Source: Desulfobacteraceae bacterium (GTDB lineage: Bacteria; Desulfobacterota; Desulfobacteria; Desulfobacterales; Desulfobacteraceae). From it: a DNA stretch of 64,000 bases. The translations under genes and the position numbers were made by a program. How positions within the stretch are numbered: the first letter of the stretch is position 1; every line of letters begins with the position of its first letter. This document shows positions 9,202-17,808 of this stretch, piece after piece. The DNA is taken from the NCBI GenBank assembly GCA_024225635.1, contig JAAEMK010000108.1:36451-100450 (forward strand), in the 5' to 3' direction. The notes beneath the pieces were generated by a model. That model did no database searches. It saw nothing but the letters and a program-made list of their open reading frames with translations, and was not told the DNA's origin.

Positions 9202-11379
9202 CTATCCAAACCCCAAAAGTTTTCCACCCTGGTATACCAGAAAAGAGAAACACCATGCAACGGCTGTCGTATATAAAAGGTTAAACAAGGCCCATCTCCC
9301 GGAGGCCTCTTTCCAGATGGTTGAAACCGTTGCGATGCAGGGGACATAAAGAAGCACGAACACCATGATGGAAAGGGCCGAAAGGGGCGTCATCCCGGCA
9401 TGGTGAAGGGCATGGTTCAGGGCGTCGGACGCATCGTCCCCCACACCGTAGAGTACCCCCATGGTGGAGACCACCACCTCCTTGGCCACAAGCCCCGTAA
9501 CCAGGGCCACACCGGCACGCCAGTCAATACCGACAGGCGTGAACACAGGTTCCAGCACCCTGCCGAACCGTCCGATAAAGGAGCTTTCCACAAGCGCCTT
9601 GTCCCTCTCTTTTTCAAGGGCGGCAACCTTTGCCTCCACCTCCGCGGCAAGCTCTTTTTTCAGGGCCGGGTCCGCCTTGGCAATCTCCTGCTTCTGTGCA
9701 TACTCACCGGTCACCCTGGCAATATTGTCGGCATAGCGGGCGGAAACGCCGGGATCCCTTGGAAAGGTGGAGAGCACCCAGATAATGATGGACCCCACGA
9801 GGATCACGCCGCCCATCTTTCTCAAAAACATCTTGCTGCGATCCCACATATGAATCATGAGACTCTTGAACATGGGCACCCGGTAGGGGGGAAGCTCCAT
9901 GACAAAGGGGGCGTCCTCTCCCTTGAGCAGGGTGGAACGAAACAGCCTTCCGGAGAGGATGGCAATGACAATGCCCGTGGCATAGAGGCCGAAGATGACG
10001 GTGCCGGCCCGTTCGGCAAAAAACGACCCGGCCAGGACAATGTAAACCGGCAACCTTGCGGAACAGGACATGAAGGGGGTAATCAGGATGGTCAGTATCC
10101 TGTCCTTCCGGTTCTCAAGGGCCCGGGTTGCCATGATGGCGGGCACGCTGCACCCAAACCCCATGAGCATGGGAATGAACGATTTGCCGTGGAGGCCCAC
10201 CGTATGCATGATCCGGTCCATGAGAAAGGCGGTCCTTGCCATGTACCCGGTATCCTCGAACAGGGCGATGCAGAAAAACAGGATCAGGATATTGGGCAAA
10301 AATATGATGACGCTGCCGATACCCGCGACAATGCCGTCCAAAAACAAGTCCTTGAACATCCCCTGGGGCAGCAGGGTGTCGAGGAAGGATGAAAACAGTG
10401 TCACGCCGGTGTCGATCCACTCCATGGGGTAGACACCCAGGCTGAAGGTGAGCTGGAACATGGCCCAGATAAAGAAGATGAAAATAGGAAACCCGAGGAA
10501 CCGGTTGGTCAGGACCAGGTCGATGTTCCTGGAGATGTCCGCCCGTTTTCTGGCAGACACGGTAACCGCCTCCCTGACAATCCCGGCTATAAACCCGTAA
10601 CGCTCGTCGGTCAGGACGATCTCGGGCTCATCATGGAAAAACTCCTCCATGCGGGAGCGGGAACGTTCGGCCACGGCCAGGACCCCGTCGACCCGGCTCT
10701 CCTCCATGGCGGCAAGATTCTCCTCCACCACCTGGTCGTCTTCCAGAAGCTTGATGGCCGTCCAACGCCTGGGCCAGGCCTCCAGATTCAGGCCGGTCTC
10801 CTCGATGGAGGCTTCGATCTCCCTGATAAGGGCTTCGATCTCCCGGTTATAGATAACCCTGCGTCCCTCCTTGCCCTTTGGCCCGGCAAGGGCTTCCTTG
10901 ATGGCGGTTTCCACAAGAAGATCCGTGCCCTGGCCCCGGTTACCAACGGTAAAGATGACGGGCAGGTTCAACAAGGTTGACAGCTTTTCAGCGTCAATGG
11001 AGATTCCTTTGGATTTTGCAAGATCGGCCATATTGAGAACAAAGACCACGGGGCGGTCAAGCTCCATGATCTGCATGGCAAGGTAGAGGCTCCGCTCCAG
11101 GTTTGCGGCATCGATGATGTTGACAACCACATCGGGTTTTTCGTTCAGGATAAAATCCCTGGCCGCTATCTCCTCGATTGAAAAGGGGGTTAGACTGTAG
11201 GTGCCGGGCAGGTCCACCACATTGAGTTCATACCCGTTCCGTTTGATCGTCCCCTCTTTTTTCTCCACCGTTACCCCGGGCCAGTTGCCGACCTTCTGCC
11301 GGGCGCCGGTGAGATTATTAAATATGGTGGTCTTGCCGCAGTTGGGATTTCCCGCCAGGGCTATTGTCAGGCGCTTCAT
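9202..11379 (-). CDS. feoB: Ferrous iron transporter FeoB
   Basis: Inner-membrane Fe(II) transporter with a GTPase domain. The 725-aa product has G1 GNPNCGKTT, G3 DLPGTYSLTPFSIEE, G4 NMAD, a helical linker domain and a Gate-containing membrane part (MLMGFGCSVPAIMATRALEN; SCSARLPVYIVLA). Length is normal. Its start overlaps by 4 nt the stop of a gene that fuses Fur and two FeoA domains, so regulator and transporter are made together. No separate feoA or feoC is present in the window. Iron control is likely through the fused Fur domain. Confidence 0.97.
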   Translation of the reverse strand: MKRLTIALAGNPNCGKTTIFNNLTGARQKVGNWPGVTVEKKEGTIKRNGYELNVVDLPGTYSLTPFSIEEIAARDFILNEKPDVVVNIIDAANLERSLYLAMQIMELDRPVVFVLNMADLAKSKGISIDAEKLSTLLNLPVIFTVGNRGQGTDLLVETAIKEALAGPKGKEGRRVIYNREIEALIREIEASIEETGLNLEAWPRRWTAIKLLEDDQVVEENLAAMEESRVDGVLAVAERSRSRMEEFFHDEPEIVLTDERYGFIAGIVREAVTVSARKRADISRNIDLVLTNRFLGFPIFIFFIWAMFQLTFSLGVYPMEWIDTGVTLFSSFLDTLLPQGMFKDLFLDGIVAGIGSVIIFLPNILILFFCIALFEDTGYMARTAFLMDRIMHTVGLHGKSFIPMLMGFGCSVPAIMATRALENRKDRILTILITPFMSCSARLPVYIVLAGSFFAERAGTVIFGLYATGIVIAILSGRLFRSTLLKGEDAPFVMELPPYRVPMFKSLMIHMWDRSKMFLRKMGGVILVGSIIIWVLSTFPRDPGVSARYADNIARVTGEYAQKQEIAKADPALKKELAAEVEAKVAALEKERDKALVESSFIGRFGRVLEPVFTPVGIDWRAGVALVTGLVAKEVVVSTMGVLYGVGDDASDALNHALHHAGMTPLSALSIMVFVLLYVPCIATVSTIWKEASGRWALFNLLYTTAVAWCFSFLVYQGGKLLGFG

Positions 11380-12359
11380 TTTTTGGTCACCGTCCTCACC
11401 CCTTCAACCTGAATATGGGCCGCCTCCTCAACACGCATGGAAACGTGGTACCCCTTGACGATCAACTCGATGGGATCCTTGAGGGGAGCATATTTTTCCA
11501 CATAGACGGTGGCCCCGCGGTTGATGCCCATCTCAAGTATCCGCCGCCGCAGCCGAGTCTCACCGGCAACCCGGGCGATGACACCCTCCTGGCCCTCCTT
11601 CATCCGGCTCAGGGCAATGGTTTCCCCGGAATCCTGAAACGCCTCCAACTCCCGGGGGGCCGGGAAAGCCGCCTGGGGATGGTGGGGCACATGCTCCACC
11701 CTCACCTTCATGGCAAGGCCCCGGCCAATGACAAACCGGTTGTCGTCAAGGGCAATGACAAGCTGGCCCCCAGCCTGGGTGGAAATAACTTCAATGATGT
11801 CCCCGACCCTGAGCCCCATGGAGGTGAGGCGCATCTGGGCCTTTTTCCCGCCTTCAAATCCCTTGATGACCAGGAACTCCCCCTGCTTTGTCCTGGAAAG
11901 CGGCACCACCATGGACCGCTCTTTCAGGCAGTCGCCGCAGATGCCGTAGATCTCCATCTTGTGCTGGAGCATGTGAAAGCCATAGGCTGCGGCAAGATCC
12001 ACCTGCTGGCGTTCCAGGGTTTCGTCCCTGAATTCGATAATGGTTCCGCACTTGGTGCAGACCATGTGATCGTGGTGAGTGCCCAGGTGACGGTGCTCGT
12101 ACCGGGGGGGACCGTCATCGAATTTCAGCTTGTGGGCAAATCCGAACCTGCACAGAAGCTCCATGGTCTCAGCAATGAATCCCGGCCCCAGGGAAACACC
12201 ATCCTGTTCGAGCCGGGTTGCGATCTCCCGGCAGGTTTCATGATTTTCACTCTTTAAAAACGACTCAAGAACCTGAAATCGTTTATCAAGTTCATCCACA
12301 TCCTCCTGTCCGAGGAGTTTCATGAACTGTTTTTTCTCTTGTTCGTGCCTCTCATTCAT
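11376..12359 (-). CDS. Fur-family regulator fused to two FeoA domains
   Basis: A 327-aa fusion. Residues about 25-160 are a Fur-type repressor: winged helix (ATRLEQDGVSLGPGFIAETM), metal motif HHDHMVCTKCGTIIEF with the first CxxC, and the second CxxC (CGDC) near 156. Residues about 168-245 and 252-325 are two SH3-like FeoA domains (VIKGFEGGKKAQMRLTSMGL; ILEMGINRGATVYVEKYAPL). FeoA normally is a separate ~75-aa partner of FeoB. Here repressor and both FeoA copies are one chain, overlapping feoB by 4 nt. The Fur metal ligands look intact, so it may sense Fe(II) and act on the transporter as well as on DNA. The domain reading is clear; the dual role is inference. Confidence 0.9.
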   Translation of the reverse strand: MNERHEQEKKQFMKLLGQEDVDELDKRFQVLESFLKSENHETCREIATRLEQDGVSLGPGFIAETMELLCRFGFAHKLKFDDGPPRYEHRHLGTHHDHMVCTKCGTIIEFRDETLERQQVDLAAAYGFHMLQHKMEIYGICGDCLKERSMVVPLSRTKQGEFLVIKGFEGGKKAQMRLTSMGLRVGDIIEVISTQAGGQLVIALDDNRFVIGRGLAMKVRVEHVPHHPQAAFPAPRELEAFQDSGETIALSRMKEGQEGVIARVAGETRLRRRILEMGINRGATVYVEKYAPLKDPIELIVKGYHVSMRVEEAAHIQVEGVRTVTKK

Positions 12360-12446
12360 ACTATTATTCCTGCTTTAAAAATGAGCTAATAAATTATTAC
12401 AGACATGGAGATATGTCAACATGAACTATGGGCACAACGAGGACAG

Positions 12447-13475
12447 ATGATAGACAACGATAAGTACACAGGCCGGCTGAAACAACCCATCACCATCAAG
12501 GAAAGAGAGGTGGCGAACAGGCTCTTTCTCGCCCCCATGGCAGGCCTTGGCCACGTGGCCTTCAGGGAGCTTGTCTCGGAATTCGGCGGCTACGGCCTTC
12601 TGTTCACCGGCATGTGCAGCGCCAAGGCGCTTCCCCATGAAAACCCCAGGGTCTCCCCGGTATTCAAATGGAGAGAGGAGGAACTCTCCCAGGTTGTATG
12701 CCAGATCTTCGGCCCGGATCCCGAGTCCATGGCTGCGGCCGCCCAACGCATCGAGCGGGAAGGTTTTTTCGGCGTGGACCTGAACTTCGGCTGCTCGGTT
12801 GCGGCCATCTGCAAGCGGGGATGCGGCGCAGAACTGTTAAAAACCCCGGCCCTTGCGGCCGAGATCGTTGCCCGGGTGAAAAACGCGGTCTCCATCCCCG
12901 TTTTTGTCAAGTTCCGCACCGGCTGGGAAAACGATCCCGCTCTTCCCATGGATATGGCAAAGCGGTTTGAAGATGCGGGCGCAGATGCCATGGTGTTCCA
13001 CCCCAGGGTCGCACCGGACCGGCGCTCCAGGCCCCCCAGGTGGGAGCAGATCGCCCGGGTGAAAGAGGCGGTCTCCGTCCCCGTGTTCGGCAACGGCAAC
13101 CTCTTTGATATAAATGATGCATCAACCATGCTGGAACAGACCGGGTGCGACGGCCTCTCCGTCGGCCGCATGGCCGTTGCAAAGCCCTGGTTATTTGCGG
13201 AGTGGAGCCGGGGTTTTACCCCCGACACCGCCACCTACCACCACACTGCCGTCAGGATGACCGAGCTTCTCCTGAAATACCATGACGAGACCTTTGCCGT
13301 GAAGCTCTACAAAAAATTCATCCCCTATTTTTCCGCGAGCTTCAGGTTCGGGCACAGCATCTGCAAGCAGCTGCTCAAGGCCGATACCATGGCGGAGCTC
13401 AGGGAGAATATCGAGCGGGTGTTTGAGAACGATCCCGAAACGATTGCCCGGCCCAACATCAACCTTTTTACATGA
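12447..13475 (+). CDS. tRNA-dihydrouridine synthase
   Basis: FMN enzyme that reduces uridine to dihydrouridine in tRNA. It is a TIM barrel with the family signatures APMAGLGHVAFRELV, the catalytic-cysteine loop DLNFGCSVA (Ser where Pro is usual), RTGW, the FMN phosphate site FGNGNLFD and GLSVGRMAVAKPWLF. I prefer ATG 12447 (342 aa), preceded by GAGGA; an in-frame ATG at 12405 has no ribosome site. It is divergent from the Fur-FeoA-feoB operon. Which Dus subfamily it belongs to (B or another) is not settled. Confidence 0.88.
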   Translation: MIDNDKYTGRLKQPITIKEREVANRLFLAPMAGLGHVAFRELVSEFGGYGLLFTGMCSAKALPHENPRVSPVFKWREEELSQVVCQIFGPDPESMAAAAQRIEREGFFGVDLNFGCSVAAICKRGCGAELLKTPALAAEIVARVKNAVSIPVFVKFRTGWENDPALPMDMAKRFEDAGADAMVFHPRVAPDRRSRPPRWEQIARVKEAVSVPVFGNGNLFDINDASTMLEQTGCDGLSVGRMAVAKPWLFAEWSRGFTPDTATYHHTAVRMTELLLKYHDETFAVKLYKKFIPYFSASFRFGHSICKQLLKADTMAELRENIERVFENDPETIARPNINLFT

Positions 13476-13488
13476 TATATAACTCTTC

Positions 13489-13561
13489 GGGGTCAGGCTT
13501 TCTTTATTGATCTTTTGGCGGCATTTTCATACTTTGTCGACAATAAAAAAAGCCTGCCCCC
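13489..13561. repeat. Degenerate copy of the GGGGTCAGGCTT palindrome family
   Basis: The outer arms GGGGTCAGGCTTTCTTTATTG and the complement ending AATAAAAAAAGCCTGCCCC flank an unpaired centre. It resembles the intact 55-nt palindromes at 31479, 33344, 33931 and 50271 but is longer and imperfect. It lies between convergent genes and may help termination. Confidence 0.6.
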
Positions 13562-13585
13562 GTCTACTCTTCACTGACCCGTCTA

Positions 13586-14431
13586 TTATTCGAGGCCGAG
13601 CAGGGTTGCGGCGTTGTTTCCGAGGACCTGCTGCTTTTCGGTTTCGGGCAGCCCGGACGCGTCAAGGTCCTTGAAATAGCGTGAAGGTTTCAAAAGCGGA
13701 TAGTCGCTGCCCAATAACACCCTGGGCAGGACGCCGGCGGCATGGGCCACCCTGTACACGGCAGGGTCATATAGGAACGGGGAGGCTGCGGTATCGAACC
13801 AGATGTTCTTCAGCACCTCCTTTGTCTCCCGCTTCATGAGGTTATAAAAAAGGATGCCGCCACCCCAGTGGGCCAGCACGATGTTGTTTTCAGGGAAGCG
13901 CCCGGCAAGGGCGTAGATCTGCTCCAGGGTCACCGGGGTCTTGCCGGGATAGTAGTGTCCCACGGGCTCGTTGGTGTGAATCATCACCGGCATGTTGCCC
14001 CGGGCCATGCAGATCTCCATGATGGGTTCCAGGCGGTCCAGGGCAAGTTCATCGATGCCGGAAAGGTAAAAGGCAAGCTCCCCCACACCCGAGAGGCCCG
14101 CGTCCATGCAGCGTTCCGTCTCCCCGGCAGCCCCCTCCCAGGAGAGGTCGAAACAGGCCAGCCCCTTCAATCTGCCGGGATACTCCATCACCGACTCGAT
14201 GATATAGTCGTTGTTAAGCCGGACAAGATCCGGGCTCTTCCAGGGAAACCCGAACACCACCGAGACGTCCACCCCCTGGTCGTCCATGGTATGAATCAAG
14301 TCCCCGGCCCCCACCAGTCTGGATTTAGGGGATTCATAAAGCAGCTTGAAAGCCGGCTCTCGTGAGCAGCACTCGTTGCGTTGGGAACAGATGGTCTCAG
14401 GAAAAATATGCGTATGACAATCAACAATCAC
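13586..14431 (-). CDS. Amidohydrolase-family metal-dependent hydrolase
   Basis: A 281-aa TIM-barrel hydrolase of the amidohydrolase-2 (ACMSD-like) group. Visible metal and active-site motifs are VDCHTHIFPE at the N-terminus, MIHTNEPVGHYYPG, VLAHWGGG and the late aspartate in LLGSDYPLLKP. The substrate cannot be read from the sequence; relatives include decarboxylases and C-C or amide hydrolases. It stands alone, convergent with the dus gene and divergent from the siroheme/heme operon. Confidence 0.82.
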   Translation of the reverse strand: MIVDCHTHIFPETICSQRNECCSREPAFKLLYESPKSRLVGAGDLIHTMDDQGVDVSVVFGFPWKSPDLVRLNNDYIIESVMEYPGRLKGLACFDLSWEGAAGETERCMDAGLSGVGELAFYLSGIDELALDRLEPIMEICMARGNMPVMIHTNEPVGHYYPGKTPVTLEQIYALAGRFPENNIVLAHWGGGILFYNLMKRETKEVLKNIWFDTAASPFLYDPAVYRVAHAAGVLPRVLLGSDYPLLKPSRYFKDLDASGLPETEKQQVLGNNAATLLGLE

Positions 14432-14487
14432 TTTAACACCTCCGTCTTGAACCGTTTCCGCTTAGGTTTTCAACCCTCAAATAGATA

Positions 14488-14516
14488 TTGATAAATTGAT
14501 TCCCTTTACATATAAT
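14488..14516 (+). promoter_or_regulatory. Sigma-70-type promoter of the heme/siroheme operon
   Basis: TTGATA (14488-14493), a 17-bp spacer and a perfect TATAAT (14511-14516), 30 bp upstream of the first start codon. This is the best housekeeping promoter match in the window. Confidence 0.7.
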
Positions 14517-14545
14517 ATTCCTTTTTTGCAAACAAGGGATTGTTT

Positions 14546-15211
14546 ATGACCATGAAATACTATCCAGTGAACCTTGATATCAATGACAGGGACTGCCTGG
14601 TCGTTGGCGGCGGCAAGGTCGGGGTTAGAAAAGCCAAAAGCCTGGCCCGGTGCGGCGCCAGGGTCACTGTGGTAAGCCAGGCATTCGACCCGGCGCTCCG
14701 GGAATCCTGCCCCGGCGCCATCACCCTGAAACGAAAAGCATACCAGAGCAAGGATCTTGACGGCATGTTTCTCGTCATCGGGGCAACGGACAGCAGGGAA
14801 CTCAACCGGGCCATTGCCGTGGACGCCCGGGAGCAAGGCGTCCTGTTCAACGGGGCCGACCTTCCGGAACTGAGCAATTTCATCGTGCCCGCCGTGGTCA
14901 ACCGGGGAGACCTCACCGTTGCGGTCTCCACATCGGGCAACAGCCCGGCCTTTGCAAGGAAAATCAAGCAGGACCTGGAACAACAGTTTGGCCCGGAATA
15001 CCAGGCGTTTCTTTCCCTCATGGGCAGAATCAGGACCCGGCTCCTGGCCCGGGGCCATGCCCCGGACGAGCACCGGCGGATCTTCAGAAAACTCATCAAC
15101 GGAGAGTTGTTCGACCTGGTGAAGGGAAACGACCACGAACAGATAGACCATCTCCTTGTTGACCTCCTTGGCAAGGAATACCGGAACTTTTTCCAGAAAG
15201 GAGACCTATGA
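14546..15211 (+). CDS. Precorrin-2 dehydrogenase / siroheme synthase N-terminal type
   Basis: NAD-dependent oxidation of precorrin-2 to sirohydrochlorin, with possible ferrochelatase activity, as in the CysG N-terminal part and Met8p. The 221-aa protein has a Rossmann loop (CLVVGGGKVGVRKAKSL), the catalytic-Asp region (GADLPELSNFIVPAVV) and the dimerisation helix (STSGNSPAFARKIKQDLE). No methyltransferase domain is attached. I use ATG 14546 after AAGGGA. Sirohydrochlorin feeds siroheme for sulfite reductase and, in sulfate reducers, the alternative heme route. It overlaps the CcsA-like gene by 4 nt. Confidence 0.9.
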   Translation: MTMKYYPVNLDINDRDCLVVGGGKVGVRKAKSLARCGARVTVVSQAFDPALRESCPGAITLKRKAYQSKDLDGMFLVIGATDSRELNRAIAVDAREQGVLFNGADLPELSNFIVPAVVNRGDLTVAVSTSGNSPAFARKIKQDLEQQFGPEYQAFLSLMGRIRTRLLARGHAPDEHRRIFRKLINGELFDLVKGNDHEQIDHLLVDLLGKEYRNFFQKGDL

Positions 15212-16044
15212 CACTGGCCAGCAGCGAACACGCCCTGTTCATCATCACCACTGCCATCTATCTTTTGAGCACGGCAGGCTACACCCTGTACCTGATTCTT
15301 CAAAAAGAAAAGTTCCAGCACGCAGCCTTCGGACTCATGTGCCTGGGCGCCCTGGTCCACGCCGTGACCACGGGCCTCAACACCTGGGGCATGGGCACCC
15401 TGCCGGTTCACAATCTCCACCAGAACCTATCCATTGCCGCCCTGGTCCTTGCCGTGGTCTTCATTGTCCTGAAATTCAAGTTCAACCTGAAGATCCTGGG
15501 CATTTTCACCGCCCCCCTGGTGCTGATCATGATGACGGCGGCCGTGATTCTCCCGGAAAGCCAGCCGGTGGTCGAATCGACCCTCAAGGGCTTCTGGCTC
15601 GTCTCCCACATCATCCTGATCTTTACGGGAGAAGCCGCACTGGCCCTGGCCTGCGGGGCGGGCATGCTCTACCTTCTCCAGGAACGGGCGATCAAAGAGA
15701 AGAAGCGGGGCTTTTTTTACAAGCGCCTGCCCTCCCTGGACCTGTTGGACTCAACCAGTTACTCATGCCTGATCACGGGATTCACCATGCTCACCATGGG
15801 CCTGATCACAGGTCTTGTCTATGCCAAGTCGGTCTGGGGAAGGTTCTGGGACTGGGATCCCAAGGAGATCTGGTCGGCCGTGACCTGGCTTGTTTACGCC
15901 GCCATCCTCCACGGCCGTCTCACCTCGGGCTGGAGGGGCCGACGCTCCGCCATCATGACCATTGTCGGATTTGCCGTTCTCGTCTTCACCTTTCTCGGAG
16001 TTAATCTCCTCATCGGTGGGCATCACCAAGTTTTTACAAAATAG
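15208..16044 (+). CDS. CcsA/ResC-type cytochrome c biogenesis membrane protein
   Basis: A 278-aa membrane protein with about eight helices and the tryptophan-rich heme-handling motif WGRFWDWDPKEIWSAVTWLV. This WWD signature marks heme exporters and presenters of the CcsA/CcmC/ResC group. Histidines in helices before and after the motif are present, as expected for heme ligands. It sits between the precorrin-2 dehydrogenase and hemA, an arrangement known from other deltaproteobacteria (often named HemX or CcsA), where it may influence HemA level rather than, or in addition to, cytochrome assembly. Confidence 0.88.
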   Translation: MTLASSEHALFIITTAIYLLSTAGYTLYLILQKEKFQHAAFGLMCLGALVHAVTTGLNTWGMGTLPVHNLHQNLSIAALVLAVVFIVLKFKFNLKILGIFTAPLVLIMMTAAVILPESQPVVESTLKGFWLVSHIILIFTGEAALALACGAGMLYLLQERAIKEKKRGFFYKRLPSLDLLDSTSYSCLITGFTMLTMGLITGLVYAKSVWGRFWDWDPKEIWSAVTWLVYAAILHGRLTSGWRGRRSAIMTIVGFAVLVFTFLGVNLLIGGHHQVFTK

Positions 16045-16055
16045 TTAGGAACCGC

Positions 16056-17342
16056 ATGTCAGAAATCATCCTCATTGGACTCAACCATAAAACAGCGCCC
16101 GTCGAGCTGAGGGAGTGCCTCGCTTTTGCACCCGACCAGACCCGGGACGCCCTTGAAACACTTCAAACGCAAGCATCCGTCAAGGAGGCCCTGATCTTCT
16201 CCACCTGCAACCGGATGGAAATCCTGTTTGTACCGGTTGACGGGAACGCCACCGATTCGGTGATCCGGTTCCTTTCGGAGAATAAAAAGATTCCGGTCCC
16301 GGACTTCAAGGACTCCCTCTATATTTATGAAGGCGATGATGCCGTAAAGCACCTGTTCAGGGTCGCATCAAGCCTGGACTCCATGATCGTGGGCGAGCCC
16401 CAGATCCTGGGCCAGGTCAAAAAGGCCTACAAACATACGGTCGCCAACAATGGTTCGGGCGCCATCCTGAACCGGCTCATGCACAAGGCGTTCAGCATTG
16501 CCAAACGGGTACGGAAAGAAACCGGCATCGGAGACAACGCGGTTTCCATCTCCTATGCCGCGGTCGAGCTTGCCAACAAGATCTTCAGCGATCTCGGCAA
16601 ACGGAGCGTCATGCTCATCGGCGCAGGAGAGATGGCCGAGCTTGCCGTGGAACACCTGATATCAAACGGGGTGCAGACAATCATCGTGGCAAACCGCACC
16701 TTTGCCAACGCCGTGGCCCTGGCTGAAAGATTCAATGGCCAGGCCGTGAAATTCGAAGAGATGGAGACCTTTCTCAAGGATGTGGACATCATCATCAGCT
16801 CCACCGGCGCCACCGAATTCGTGCTTACCAAACGCCAGGTAAAAGAGGCCATGGGCCATAGAAAGAACCGCCCCCTCTTCTTCATCGACATTGCCGTTCC
16901 AAGGGACCTGGACCCCGCCATCAACCGGCTCAGCAACGCCTATCTCTATGATATCGACGACCTCCAGAACCTTGTCAACGACAACCTTGAAGAGCGGAAC
17001 CGTGAGGCCCTCAAGGGAGAACGGCTGGTGGAAGAGGCGGTGATCAAATTCCGCTGGTGGCTCAACAACCTTTCCGTGGTCCCCACCATCAAGGACATCA
17101 AGGAGAAGCTTGAGTGCATCGCTGACGCGGAAACTGACAAGACCCTTTCAAAACTGAACTCACTCTCCCCGGAGGAGGCCGACGCCGTCAAAAGGATGAC
17201 CCGGGCCATCGCGCGAAAGATCATGCACGACCCCATCCTCTTTCTCAAAAACACGGGGGATCACCGGGACGACACCCATTATTTAAGCGCGGCCAGACAC
17301 CTGTTCAACCTGGATGCGGTATTGGAAGGAAGAAAGGAGTAA
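16056..17342 (+). CDS. hemA: Glutamyl-tRNA reductase
   Basis: First committed step of C5 tetrapyrrole synthesis: glutamyl-tRNA to glutamate-1-semialdehyde. The 428-aa product has GLNHKTAPVELRE, the catalytic cysteine motif IFSTCNRMEI, the NADPH-binding loop MLIGAGEMAELAVEHL and a C-terminal dimerisation helix. It starts 11 nt after the CcsA-like gene. hemC and hemD do not follow, unlike in many bacteria; the next gene is a DksA-type protein with its own promoter. Confidence 0.96.
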   Translation: MSEIILIGLNHKTAPVELRECLAFAPDQTRDALETLQTQASVKEALIFSTCNRMEILFVPVDGNATDSVIRFLSENKKIPVPDFKDSLYIYEGDDAVKHLFRVASSLDSMIVGEPQILGQVKKAYKHTVANNGSGAILNRLMHKAFSIAKRVRKETGIGDNAVSISYAAVELANKIFSDLGKRSVMLIGAGEMAELAVEHLISNGVQTIIVANRTFANAVALAERFNGQAVKFEEMETFLKDVDIIISSTGATEFVLTKRQVKEAMGHRKNRPLFFIDIAVPRDLDPAINRLSNAYLYDIDDLQNLVNDNLEERNREALKGERLVEEAVIKFRWWLNNLSVVPTIKDIKEKLECIADAETDKTLSKLNSLSPEEADAVKRMTRAIARKIMHDPILFLKNTGDHRDDTHYLSAARHLFNLDAVLEGRKE

Positions 17343-17352
17343 TTTTTTACAC

Positions 17353-17382
17353 TTTACATTAAATAGGGAATCGGAGTATAAT
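17353..17382 (+). promoter_or_regulatory. Putative sigma-70 promoter for the DksA-like/rnc operon
   Basis: TTTACA (17353-17358), an 18-bp spacer and TATAAT (17377-17382), about 50 bp upstream of the DksA-like start. The -10 is perfect; the -35 has one mismatch. Confidence 0.55.
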
Positions 17383-17433
17383 AACCAACTTAAATTTTGA
17401 TCAGAAGTAACCCAAAGCAAAGGATGAAGAAAA

Positions 17434-17796
17434 ATGAACGATAAAGACCTGAGTTTTTTTAAAAATCTTTTAGCTGACCGACTCAATGACCTGCTCTCCC
17501 ATGCCGACACCACGGTAACCGGCATGACCGTCCCCAAAGAAAACTTTGCAGATCCAACAGACCGGGCTTCCCATGAGGCAAACCGCAACTTCGAACTCAG
17601 AATCAGGGACAGGGAACACAAACTGATCAAAAAGGTTAAAAAGGCTATAAAACGGATCGAGGACGGAACCTTTGGCCTGTGCGAATCCTGCGGCGAGGAT
17701 ATCTCCATCGCAAGACTCAAGGCACGCCCCGTCACAACCCAGTGTATCGACTGCAAAACAAGGGAGGAAGTCCTTGAGAAAGCCCTTGGCATATAA
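17434..17796 (+). CDS. DksA/TraR-family zinc-finger transcription factor
   Basis: A 120-aa protein with an N-terminal coiled-coil hairpin and a C-terminal C4 zinc finger: CESCG, then CIDC 17 residues later (GEDISIARLKARPVTTQ between). This is the layout of DksA, which binds RNA polymerase in the secondary channel with ppGpp. It has the DksA-like segment DRASHEANRNFELRIRDRE. The ATG follows AAAGGATGAAGAAAA. It probably heads an operon with the PHP-RNase III fusion, which starts 12 nt downstream. Confidence 0.9.
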   Translation: MNDKDLSFFKNLLADRLNDLLSHADTTVTGMTVPKENFADPTDRASHEANRNFELRIRDREHKLIKKVKKAIKRIEDGTFGLCESCGEDISIARLKARPVTTQCIDCKTREEVLEKALGI

Positions 17797-17808
17797 CAGG
17801 AAACCTAA

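Noticed and set aside
12360-12446. Fur box in the intergenic region upstream of the Fur-FeoA gene
   Set aside because: TAATAAATTATTA is AT-rich and nearly palindromic but a poor match to the 19-bp Fur consensus.
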